A DNA stretch of 64,000 nt, taken from contig OZ023274.1 of the NCBI GenBank assembly GCA_964007475.1, positions 78,193,303-78,257,302 on the forward strand, written 5' to 3'. This document shows positions 54,201-64,000 of this stretch, one piece after another. A program made the position numbers and the translations under genes. This DNA is from Hybos culiciformis (lineage: Eukaryota > Arthropoda > Insecta > Diptera > Hybotidae). The notes under the pieces were generated by a model, which worked only from the letters and a program-made list of their open reading frames with translations, was not told where the DNA came from and ran no database searches. How positions within the stretch are numbered: the stretch's first letter is position 1; every line of letters begins with the position of its first letter.

Positions 54201-57200
54201 CAAAAAAATAAAAATAAATTATAATAAGTATTTTATTTTCAAAAAAAGGAATTAAATATAAAAAGAAAATTTTAGAAGAAAACTAGCAGACTTTATAAAT
54301 TGCTTTCATTTAATTATTTTTAAGTTTAATGTGAAGCGTTGATAGTAAATGTGGTTTGGAATTTAAATTGTGAAAAAAACCAGAAAAGATGTAATCATGA
54401 AACTTATGAATAAAAGAAGATTATACATTTTTTTGAATAGATAAGATCCTATCAGAAATTTGCATTGATTTGTAATGGAAAATTAACTTTTTCCTTAAAA
54501 ATTTTTATTATAAGACAAAAATTCATAATTCAGTACGAGCTTTTTTCAGTAATATTTAATAGCATATCAAAATTTGAATCAGATTAAACATGTGGCGTCG
54601 ATATTGAAAATCGATTTCTCTACTATATTTCAAATCATTTAAAGCATTTCATTCATTCATTTATATTTTTAATTATCAAACATATTCATATTATTAAATT
54701 TTAATTTGATATTTGCGTAATTTATGGGAATCCTTATTTTTTTTCTTTAGTTAGATTTTTAGTGACTTAGCATCAGTCTGTACCAGTCACACAACAACAG
54801 AATTCTCGATGAACAAAACATTTAAATAAAGATTTAAATAAGTTAATAAAAAAATTCAACATCCGTAATTGGAACATACCTAATTGGAACATTCAAATTT
54901 GGTGACCGCGGTCTTTTTAAACGGATAACTGTTTGTCCTTAAAATGCCTTACAAAAATGTACTTCATTTTATTCTGAACTTTACATAAGTATAAACAATT
55001 TTTCAGAAATGTTTGATAGATTACATATTTTCAAAATTTAAATTATTTAGAGAACCATATTTCCTTTCAATGCCTCACAAATATTCATCATTTTTTTACT
55101 TTGTGCTCAAAAGTAAGATATACTCTATCATTAAATATTTTTAAGAAAATTTATAGTTTTATATGTAATTTGAAAAAATTACATTAATTTAATTTACTTG
55201 AAATAATCATAAAATACAGTATATACATACTATATATATAAGAAGATTTATTGACATTAATTTTATACTTGTGAAAATAACTTACATCATAATTTAATTT
55301 TCATTTATTCTCAATAAGAAATTTTTCTAAGTAAATATACATTTTCTATCAATAATTTGAATTTGCTATTTTAAACAATTAAAGGACATGCAATTTAATA
55401 ATATTTAATTGAGTTACCAAATTATATGTTCAAAATTGTTCGAATTCTCTCTAATTATTGATTACATGTATTTTTCATTGTTCAGAACTAAGTTAAGTAT
55501 CTTTATTGACAGACTTTTGAAAAAATCCAATGTACAAAAAGGAACAAATAAATACCATAAAAAATGATAATTTTATGATGAACACAATTTAAGCCATTAA
55601 AAGCTTTTACTTTGCTGGATCAGACATTTCTTTTGTAAGTTAATTTTAAAATGCACATTTATTAAATTAATTATAAATTCAACAAAAAAAAATGAAGAAT
55701 AAAAAAAAACAGAAAATAAATAAATAAAAATTCTTTTTTGTCCGATTTTATAGCTTTTTCAATTTGTTTTAACATTTTAAAACAAAAACTATTCTCTCTT
55801 TTTCAACTGAATAAATTTCCAATTCATTACCATTATAGTAACTACTTTCTTATCATTTTACTGTAATTTATATAAATAACTAAGTTTATTTTTTATTATT
55901 ATTTTTTTTTTTTGCTGAAAGAAAAACTTTCATGTTTTGCCAGAAAAATGTTTTAAATTCTATTGAGTTGCCTTTTGCAACAAAAAAAAAAATATATATA
56001 TATATAGATATAAAGTTTTTCAATGCTTGGCTCCCTTTTAAAATTTAAAGATTAATTGAAGTTTAACTTCGTGAAAATAATAAAAAAAATATATATAATT
56101 GTGTAACGCTTAAAAATATTTTCACATTTTATTTTATTGATTTTTAATCAATTCATGTCAAATAGTCGATAGCACAATAAAAAGCAATTTAATTTTTCTT
56201 CTTTTAAGTTTATGGTCAGTTAATTAGTTTTATGAAGAAAAATTATGGAAAAATTTTGTACAAAAAAAAAACTATGTGATTGAAAAGTAAAAAGAAAAAT
56301 AGAAAAAAAATGTTTATCATGGATTAAAGAGATGATAGAGATTACAATTTTAGAACTAAAATATTCAAAAATAAACCTTTGAACAAATTTTTTATATGCT
56401 TAAATTAGATTCTCCTCGAAATATTGTTAACTTCAGCTTCTTGGTGGAAAAAAAGGCATAAATAAAATAAAGTTTTAATGAATCAGTTGATGAAATCTTT
56501 AATTTTAAATTTATCTAACAAGTGAAAATTGTGCATTTGGTAATGTTAATTTTTATGTACACATGTAATGCAAAATTAATTTTCAATTTTCAATTTTAAC
56601 TTTCTTGAATAAAAAAAAAGTTTATTTAATTTTTTAAATTTTGAATTATTTTAACTATTGAACTACAAGAATAAAAAAATGTATTTTATTCTTTTTATGT
56701 AAATATGAATAAAAATATCCTATTCCTATTTTTAGAATTTTACAACAGCAATAAATTCTCAGTCCAAATAATAATTAAAAAATAACATATAATGTTGTAT
56801 AGTAATATCCATATATCTACTCTAAAATTACTACCAGAGAGATCAAGAATAAATTCAATTTCAAGTCAATGTGAAATTATTTTACATTTTTATTATAAAA
56901 TTTTTTTTTTTTTTTTGTTTTTTGACAAAGTAAAATGACATTGAAATGAAAAATAGCTTTTGCGGTAATAATTCTGCATATTTTGTCAAAAAATTTTAAT
57001 TGATTCAATATTTATATGATTGATTTATTATAGTTGGAAGAAATTAGAAATAAATTTACTTATCACATCGAAAATTGAATAATAATAAAAAAAAAAAACG
57101 AAAAATTAGAATATGCATTTTTATGACTCTGGTTTTTGTTATCATTTTTTTTTAGAAGACATCATAATGAAAAAATATTATCTAAACTGTGTTTATAGTG

Positions 57201-60200
57201 TAGTGCAAGAACTTTTTCAATAAATTTTTACACAAATGTTACAGTCATGACATTAAAAAGTTCATTACAAAAATAGAAAAAAAAAACATATATACATAAA
57301 TATATAATATAAAGCAAGAATTAGTTCACATTTTATCAGAATATTAGGAATTTTATGTTTACCCGCAAAGTCATAAGTAAAAAAAAAAACTTTTCTTTTT
57401 ATTTTAATCGATATCACCACCAAAGTTATAAATTTTATGACTTAACTTTATCATGATGAAACAATTTTGAAATTTAATCAACAACATCTACGGGTTGTAC
57501 ACAAGAAAATAAAATTTCAAATCAAATATTAATTTAATAGCACGCTTACTATTCGAATACAATAAAGAATATCAAAAAATTAGCATTGAAACGCACAGAT
57601 TTTTTAATCTTTTATTTCGATTGAACACAAACTAGGAAGTACTTTTTCTTATGCTTAATGAAACACCAAGCTAGAGCGAAATAAAGTTCGCTCCAGGATC
57701 AACAAGATTTCTTAAAAAAAATCCCATTGATTTTCTGGAAACTATACTAATTTCGTCGGATTTAACTTCAAATTAAAACCAAAGGATTTATTTTATCAAA
57801 TATCGAAGAAGAAAATATCAGATACTGTTAATGTTTGCAATTTTTCAAAATAAACATTAGGTACATGAAATGAAACTTTTATATTTGATTGAACTTTGTC
57901 ATTTTATTTAAATTTCTTTAATGAAATTGCACTTTATTTGATTTTTTTTTATAAATCTAAGTTAAGGGCCTCTGAGAAATTAAATTCATTATTATAGATT
58001 TACAATTTATTCCATGTCAGGAACTCAAAAAGAAAGCAACAACAAATTTGTAATTTTACTAAAAACGACTTTGCTAACATTTACATTAAAATACCAGACA
58101 ATAGTTTCTTAAGCTAACCACAAGATTATATTAAATAAAAGAATATAATCAGATTGTAATTTTTAAATGATAATATTTTTTTTCAATTTTTAAGTTCTTA
58201 TATTCCCCGATAGAAAAAGCAAATATTCTATCGAATGGATGTTAGTAACAATGGAACAATGGAATTATAATCGCAATGAAGTGTCCAGACACCCACAACA
58301 AATAACATTATACAAAATTGGTAGATACTTTTATTTCAAAGAAAAATATATGTATAACATATATAATGCATTATCTAGTTCGGATAACATATTATGTACG
58401 AATGCATTTGACATATTTGTTAATAAAAAAAAAATACATAAATTTGACGAAAGTCATAACATTGAAATAATATAATTTAGTTTTTATATTTCGTATTTTA
58501 CTAAGATAAAAAAAATTTAATAACAAAATAAAATCTTTCATTACATTCATTGAAAGAAATTTATTGATGCATCAACTCTAATTTATTTTTCTTTTTTTTA
58601 TTTTTTCTAATAACATTATATCCGTTTTTACAAAATAAAATTTTTTTAAAAAAATTTTTATCAGAAAAACTACAAAAATGTATTTTAATTTCGTTAAATA
58701 AATTTTATTTCAAAAAAGTAGTAGGTATATTTATATTGCACAAAGTTTTACAATAATAATTTCACTGACTTTATTTATGAGTAAATTTTAAACCCCTTTT
58801 TGCTAGTGTAAAATCTAAGATACAGTATGTACTAATAACATTTTTTAACGAATCTGTAGATTATAGTCGACGATCCAAATGAACGCTTAAAGTAGGCCAC
58901 CAATGTTTGAGTCAAATATTGGCATTCAACATTTGAGGCAAAATTCGACGATTGTATTTTTTTTTACAAATTTCGCAAATCTATTTACATTTATCCAATA
59001 ATGTTTTGATTAAAACGAACACACATTGAAAGCCAGCCCTTTCGCCTTAATCCGCCTAACTTACGGGTTTAATTCATCAAAACAGAAACGATGTGTAATT
59101 ATATTAAAATATAAATTAAAAACTATTTTCAATGTTTTCATACAATCTCGTAGAAAAATAGTCCGATTATTATTAACTTTAAAATTCTACAACTTATTAA
59201 TATTTAATTTCAGCTGGTAGTAAAGTAAATGTATAAATCCTAAATTTTAAACATTATTTCTTTTACTCATAAAAGTAAAGAAAAAAAAATGTTATTATAG
59301 AAGAACATTTTAATGAATAAATTGTAATTTGATATAAAAAATACATTAAAAAAAAGTACTTACCTCAATTTTTTGTAAAACTTTATCCAAACCAGTAATA
59401 ATGATTCCCTGTTGATTTATTTGATCAACTGAAATCGTATCTGGTGTAACTTTGATTCCAGGAACTATTTTTAAGGTAACACTATCTGAGATACCATTTG
59501 GTAGTTGTGCCTTTAGGACATGCAATAGAAGAAAAAAAAAATTTTTTTATAAAACTAAATGATTTCGAGAAAATATTGGAAGAGAAAAATTTTCATTCTA
59601 AAAAAAAAAAATTATATACATCCCACAGTAGGTTTGGTACATTACATATATATGGTTTCCATTTATGTAAATTTATGTGTACATAATACACATAAATTGC
59701 ATACATACAGAGCATTTCTATTAAGTATAAATACATACATAGTTGAAGGAAAAAAAAAAGATTATTCTAAAATAAAATTTGAAAACATATGAATTTAGCA
59801 ATTAGATTTTTTTTTTTAACAAAACATAACATAAGTACGTATTACTGCTCTTATATTTGTAGAAGTTGATTTTTTAAAATCTGAAGAAGAAATTTCTGAA
59901 ATAACTGAAATTGTAAAACGACAAAGAACTTCTTTAGTTCATCTCTATTTAGCTATACAATACAACTATATAATTCGTTCTATTATCAATGTTGTAAATA
60001 TTAATGAATTTTAATGAATCTAATGATTGTAATAAAATTCAAAGACTTTAAAAAGTACGAACAAAGAAACAATAAAAAATATTAATAAACATTTTAATAT
60101 TATTATTATTTAGGCTAAAATTTCTTTCTCACCTCTAATTCAATATTAACATCATTTGTTTTTATAATGTTTAAAATATCACTTGTGCTCGTTATTAATT

Positions 60201-62895
60201 CCACATTGCATAAATATAATCCCAGATCTTTATCAAAACTTGGTGTCACTCTATAATTTTCTAACGCTAATACGCCCAATTGATGTTTCGATGTGATACT
60301 ACATTTGAAATGTTTAATGATTGGCATCATTTCAACATAACTAGAACATTTTGAAATATTTTTGGCAATCTGTGAAATCATAAAAAAAAAAGTCATAAAG
60401 AAAATTATTTAAAAAGGAATAAATAAATATTTTTCTTAAAAAAAAAAAAAAAATAAGTTTTCAAAAAATATAGTACCTAATGTTTTTTAAAAACCAATAT
60501 TCTTTCTGCTGTTCATAAAATTTTTATTTTAAAAACTTAAGATTTTATGAAAACTTTATAATCGATGTAGAGTATACGTATAATTTTTATTTTATTTATT
60601 TTTCAACAATGAAATGAAGGAAATATTTACACATCATTGAGTGTTTCTGAATGTATTTATAAATTTGAAATTTTGTAAATATGTATTACCCAATAGACTA
60701 GTTTGTACTAGAAACTAGACTATCAAAAATTATAATAATCATTGCGCACTTCTGATATTGAATTATGTTTTATGAGAACTTTTTTCTTCGGTTTCAAAAT
60801 TATTCATGTTCAATTTCAATCTTAATCCGGTTTTTACTTAAATAATATATACAAACATATTTCACGATATTGCTAATGAAATTGACATTATCTTAACAAC
60901 GGACAAAACTTTATTCGCTTTGGCAAACTGCACAAATAGTAAACAATCGATGAAAATTGAAAGCCTTACAATTGTATACCCAGACTCATTCATTAGTTTT
61001 AAATACAATTTGGAAATAAAAATTGTAAAATATTGATTCGATATTTGAAAATGCATTTTAAAATAAAAATTTTGTTAATTTTACGATCATAGTCGTATTC
61101 GAAATATCAAAAATATGAAAATAAAGAACATTGGAACCGTGTGAATTAAGCTGCGGGTTAAAATATTATACTAGACATACAACTGTTTCCTATTTTATAT
61201 GTTTATACAGATATATTTCATTTTCCGAACGGTTAAAAGTTTTCATCTCTAATGCATATTTGGGCACGTGTTTTTCTTCGTTACGTAAATTTTTAAACAA
61301 TGTAAGTACAAAATATATTTCTATGTAATTCAATTCATGTAATGTATTCCCTTTTTCGAAACAGATACTCTATTTCATTACAAGAAACATAAAGATAAAA
61401 AAAATATGCAAGAAAAAAAAGAAATTATTTAAATTTCCAATAATAAAAAAATTTAAAATTATTGTTCTATAAAATAAAATAAAAACAAAATCTATAATCT
61501 CAAGTTTACGTATAATAGAAATATTTGACTTTTTGCTGTTTAGTAAAAATATTGAAAACTTCAATATTAAATAATTATATTTTGATTAAATTATTATATT
61601 TTGACAAAAATCTTGTATTACCCCGAATATATATTTATAATACAATACTCACCAAATTAGAGAATTTGTCATTTTGTAAATGATGACTTGTTACTAAATA
61701 ACCGTGATAAGTTGTGTCACTTAAAATGTCATAAGATTTTAAAAATTCTATCTGAAAATGAGAATAAGAAAAAAAAAAATTTGTTTCAGTCACGAAATAT
61801 AATAAACAATATGTGTTGATATTAAATTTTTATATAACCATCAGGCAACTATCTGATTGACCATGGTTTCTGTTTAGTATTTTATTTAGCCAATCAATGA
61901 ACATCAAGATTTAATATTTTATTTTACTATTTTAAATTTAACGATTAAACATTATTCAAACCGCAAATTTGTGATTCGACATTTTTAGACCTAATAAAAC
62001 ATAAATATGTTTTACCCTAGTTTTAATGCTTAAACTAAATTTTTCATTCTTTTGAAGCGTAGAATATTTGTCCTAATAATAGCTAATAGCTATTAAAATT
62101 TTTATACTACACACTTACAAAGATTTTGTACACTAATTCAAATGTACAATGAAAAGAAAACAGCAAATATAGATATCTTGATTTATAGTTAAAACCAAAG
62201 CTATAAAACCAACCATTATAATCTCATCACAAAATAAATCACAAGGTATATTGTTTAATTTTTTTTTTACTGGAAAATTGTCTAAGTGCTTATAATCAGG
62301 ATAAAGCATTTTTTTAGATCTTATTGTGTCGTCGTTTCAATGAATTTTTATTCCTGTAAAGAAAACTGTGTAGCTATTTTTATTTTGTTTCAATAATGCA
62401 GATTTATTTTTTTTTTCACAATATTCTTTATAAGCTTTATGGCAAGCTTACAAGAAAAATAATTTAATACCTCAATTTATGTATTCCATGCACCTTTTTT
62501 TATATTTTATAATATAGTATTTCAGATAAATTATAAATTTTAAATATCTCTATATAATATAAAAAACAACTAAAACCCTTTATACCCAAGTTGAATTTCT
62601 TACGAAATAAATTGTTTTTTCATTGAATCAACAATAATAATTAATCATTTTTATGTTCGATGTTTTCAATTCATTATAGGAAACTATATAAAAGTACATT
62701 CATATACTTTAAATTTTATATTTAGTGTAAGAATTTACTGAATTTTTTTCCTTTATTATAAATCATTATAAATCAATACCTTATCAGCTTCACGTATCTC
62801 TAAATCATATTTTATACAGCTGCCACTTTTATCACCATTTGTTACAATAATTTTTTCACCCAATTTATTACGACTTCCTATAATTTTTGCAATTC
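39085..62895 (-). CDS. Nup210: Nuclear pore membrane glycoprotein 210 (gp210), C-terminal 370 residues, nine exons
   Basis: gp210 is the single-pass membrane nucleoporin that lines the lumenal side of the pore membrane. Exons in transcript order: 62780-62895, 61653-61751, 60133-60369, 59364-59510, 48222-48374, 44145-44286, 42272-42322, 41527-41589 and 39085-39191 (TAA stop). All introns are GT-AG and phases agree throughout. In the visible fragment, residues 1-150 hold a conserved three-Cys region (ISKCSSYVEMMPIIKHFKC ... DKDLGLYLCNVEL). This matches the vertebrate block ending in GQYFCSI. Residues 151-258 form the last Ig-like lumenal part, with GLDKVLQKIEVKPSDTSIL and SPLTLQDIELPIEG. Residues ~274-298 are the transmembrane helix (FINFLSNLGLIFTLLLCLFI). 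The 72-residue cytoplasmic tail is Ser/Asn-rich and ends SPIYGDPSVMSPQARLYRR-AM. N-glycosylation sequons NIS and NSS lie on the lumenal side. Spacing from the Ig-like domain to the membrane helix equals that of human NUP210, supporting the direct join of exons 5 and 6. The full protein is about 1,900 residues, so roughly four fifths lies beyond 64000; the 62895 boundary begins within a codon. Confidence 0.9.
39919..39960. repeat. 21-bp tandem duplication
   Basis: GTCTATCTAGCTTTTATCTT(T) is repeated directly at 39940-39960 with one C-to-T difference. Confidence 0.85.
40961..41122. mobile_element. Short TA-flanked MITE in a gp210 intron
   Basis: The 162-bp element has ends starting CCCGTTT and a second shared 15-bp block, CATGCCTTTTTTCAC, inverted at 40977-40991 and 41085-41099. 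TA lies outside each end (40959-40960 and 41123-41124). The spacer between the two blocks differs between ends. Tc1/mariner-like origin is inferred from the TA flanks. Confidence 0.68.
41590..44144 (-). other. gp210 introns 6 and 7 with the 51-nt exon between them
   Basis: Intron 7 (41590-42271) and intron 6 (42323-44144) are both phase 1 and flank the 51-nt exon at 42272-42322. Intron 6 holds a 204-bp MITE; the rest is AT-rich without gene signals. Confidence 0.75.
43638..43841. mobile_element. Palindromic TA-flanked MITE in a gp210 intron
   Basis: The 204-bp element consists largely of two inverted arms of about 60 bp. Both begin CCACAGACAAATATAAT, then carry CACAGACGAATA and GTTCATACA, and fade into a shared TTTTTGAXTATGAAA. 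The arms differ by a 3-nt indel and a few substitutions. TA flanks both ends (43636-43637 and 43842-43843). The loop is AT-rich without coding capacity. High arm identity suggests recent activity. Confidence 0.82.
44287..48221 (-). other. gp210 intron 5, with two exon-like islands
   Basis: A 3935-nt phase-0 intron upstream of the membrane-anchor exon. Besides AT-rich filler and an AAT microsatellite (about 46123-46146), it contains two minus-strand stretches, 47182-47235 and 45361-45447. Each starts right after a good acceptor and is open in phase 0 to a stop. They are discussed under findings as possible alternative last exons. Confidence 0.7.
48375..59363 (-). other. gp210 intron 4, about 11 kb
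   Basis: A 10,989-nt phase-0 intron with no recognisable nested gene on either strand. Open frames inside it (for example 52091-52300 plus and 58239-58475 plus) have no known motif or splice context. A partial tandem repeat of TAATTGGAACAT lies at about 54866-54891 and an 11-bp near-perfect palindrome at 58900-58922. Confidence 0.7.
59511..62779 (-). other. gp210 introns 1-3 of the visible part, with exons at 60133-60369 and 61653-61751
   Basis: Introns 59511-60132 (622 nt), 60370-61652 (1283 nt) and 61752-62779 (1028 nt) are all phase 0. They are AT-rich and contain no other recognisable feature. Confidence 0.75.
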
Positions 62896-62897
62896 CT

Positions 62898-64000
62898 GAA
62901 AGAACAGAAATAAAAAACATAAAATAAAACAAATTAATTATAATGATATTAGGAAATAACAGATGATTTAAATAAAAAAAAGGATCAAAATTAATGAATA
63001 TGATAATTAATTTATAAATAATTTAATTGAAAAAGCGTAAATATAATGTATTATAAAATAATATACTTATGTACAGATATATTTATATGTATAATGAAAA
63101 TTATATTTACATAAATATAATTGAATGACTTTGTTTCAATAAAGGGAACCCATGAAGTATTTAAAAAAGCAGTTTTTGAAATATACATTTTTACAAATAT
63201 TACTTTTGGGTAATGTGCATCAGTTAAATAAATAAATAAATTCTCAAAAAATTTATAACTTTTTAATTTTCTCCAAGTCTACATTCAGAGAAGTTCTTAT
63301 GGGTGACATAAATACAATCCTTAAAAAATGTAATGATTTTGAGATCAATATTTAAATTAATTTGTTCTTTCATTCTTGAATGAAATTAATTTTATTTTAA
63401 TTTTTGGATTATTGATTAAAAGGTCTATAATTTTCTATAAAATTTATCGATGGAAATTTTAGCAAAAGTTAAATATAATATTATTAACAATGAAAACGCA
63501 ATCCTCTTAATCAATATAATATTATAAATTGGAAACCCGTAATTTTATTAATACATATTTATTATTATTATTACGCTTGTTGCTAATATTTTTTTTCCTG
63601 AAAATTTTACAACAAATACATTTTATCTCATGTGATGAATCCAATCCATTAGAAATGATTTTTTGTTATCAAAATATTTTACAACCACTGAAAATATGTA
63701 CAAATTTGATGTAGAATATAAAAATAAAAATATATATTTTATTAAAATATAAAATAAAATGAAATCATTTATGATTGGCCGAGCATGAAAATATAATAAT
63801 ATAAATTATGTCCTCTCTTAAAAATAAACACAATAATAGATCATAATTAATTTTAGTTTTTATCAATTAAAAATATGTTGTTTTTGAAATTAATACAATT
63901 TATAACATTTTTATCCCATCATTACTGTTAAAATGTTTGTTGAAATTTTGTATTAAAAAAAATTACCCAAAAATAAAATACTTTACATTTATTACAAGTA
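62898..64000 (-). other. Upstream gp210 intron running off the window
   Basis: The acceptor TTCTTTCAG at 62896-62904 marks the upstream side of the first visible exon, which begins within a codon. No further gp210 exon was found in the remaining 1.1 kb, so the preceding exon lies beyond the window. An open frame on the plus strand at 63529-63714 has no supporting signal. Confidence 0.65.

Noticed and set aside
58239..58475. 78-codon plus-strand open frame starting MLVTMEQWNY
   Set aside because: No domain, no splice or promoter context, and it lies antisense in a gp210 intron. The composition is explained by AT bias.
1..64000. tRNA, rRNA, CRISPR and prokaryotic signals
   Set aside because: I looked for T-loop GTTCRA contexts, regular spaced repeats and ribosome-binding sites. 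GGTTCGA-like matches were isolated and had no foldable partner arms.

Overview
The window is strongly AT-rich, intron-containing animal DNA and looks like an insect nuclear genome. It has GT-AG introns, a TATA-box promoter close to a short signal-peptide exon, long homopolymer runs, and many small DNA transposons with TA, 3-bp or 8-bp target-site duplications. No bacterial operons, viral genes, CRISPR, rRNA or tRNA were seen. The insect order cannot be fixed from the sequence.

Two genes can be supported, both on the minus strand. (1) A compact two-exon gene at 17789-18690 encodes a 237-residue secreted protein. It has a signal peptide, long charged amphipathic helices and six cysteines. A TATA box lies upstream and an AATAAA lies 20 nt after the stop. 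(2) The 3' end of the gene for nuclear pore membrane glycoprotein 210 (gp210/NUP210) runs from the right edge of the window to a stop at 39085. Nine exons with consistent splice phases give the last 370 residues: the final lumenal domains, the single transmembrane helix and a cytoplasmic tail of about 72 residues. One intron is about 11 kb. The N-terminal part lies beyond position 64000.

The left 13 kb is a transposon-rich, gene-free region. It holds three hAT-type insertions with perfect 8-bp target duplications (842-1354, 2596-3532 with a broken transposase, and 7375-8132). It also holds a TA-flanked miniature element (6747-7005), a PIF/Harbinger-like miniature element (10175-10579) and a roughly 110-bp tandem array next to a 19-bp inverted repeat (12436-13009). 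Two more TA-flanked miniature elements sit in introns of the gp210 gene (40961-41122 and 43638-43841).

The stretches 13-17.7 kb and 18.8-38.9 kb are AT-rich with no convincing gene, only short exon-like islands, a relative of the Harbinger-like end and small duplications. No new multi-gene system is evident. The most useful leads are the well-preserved transposon insertions, the orphan secreted protein, and possible alternative 3' exons of gp210 that would remove its membrane anchor.
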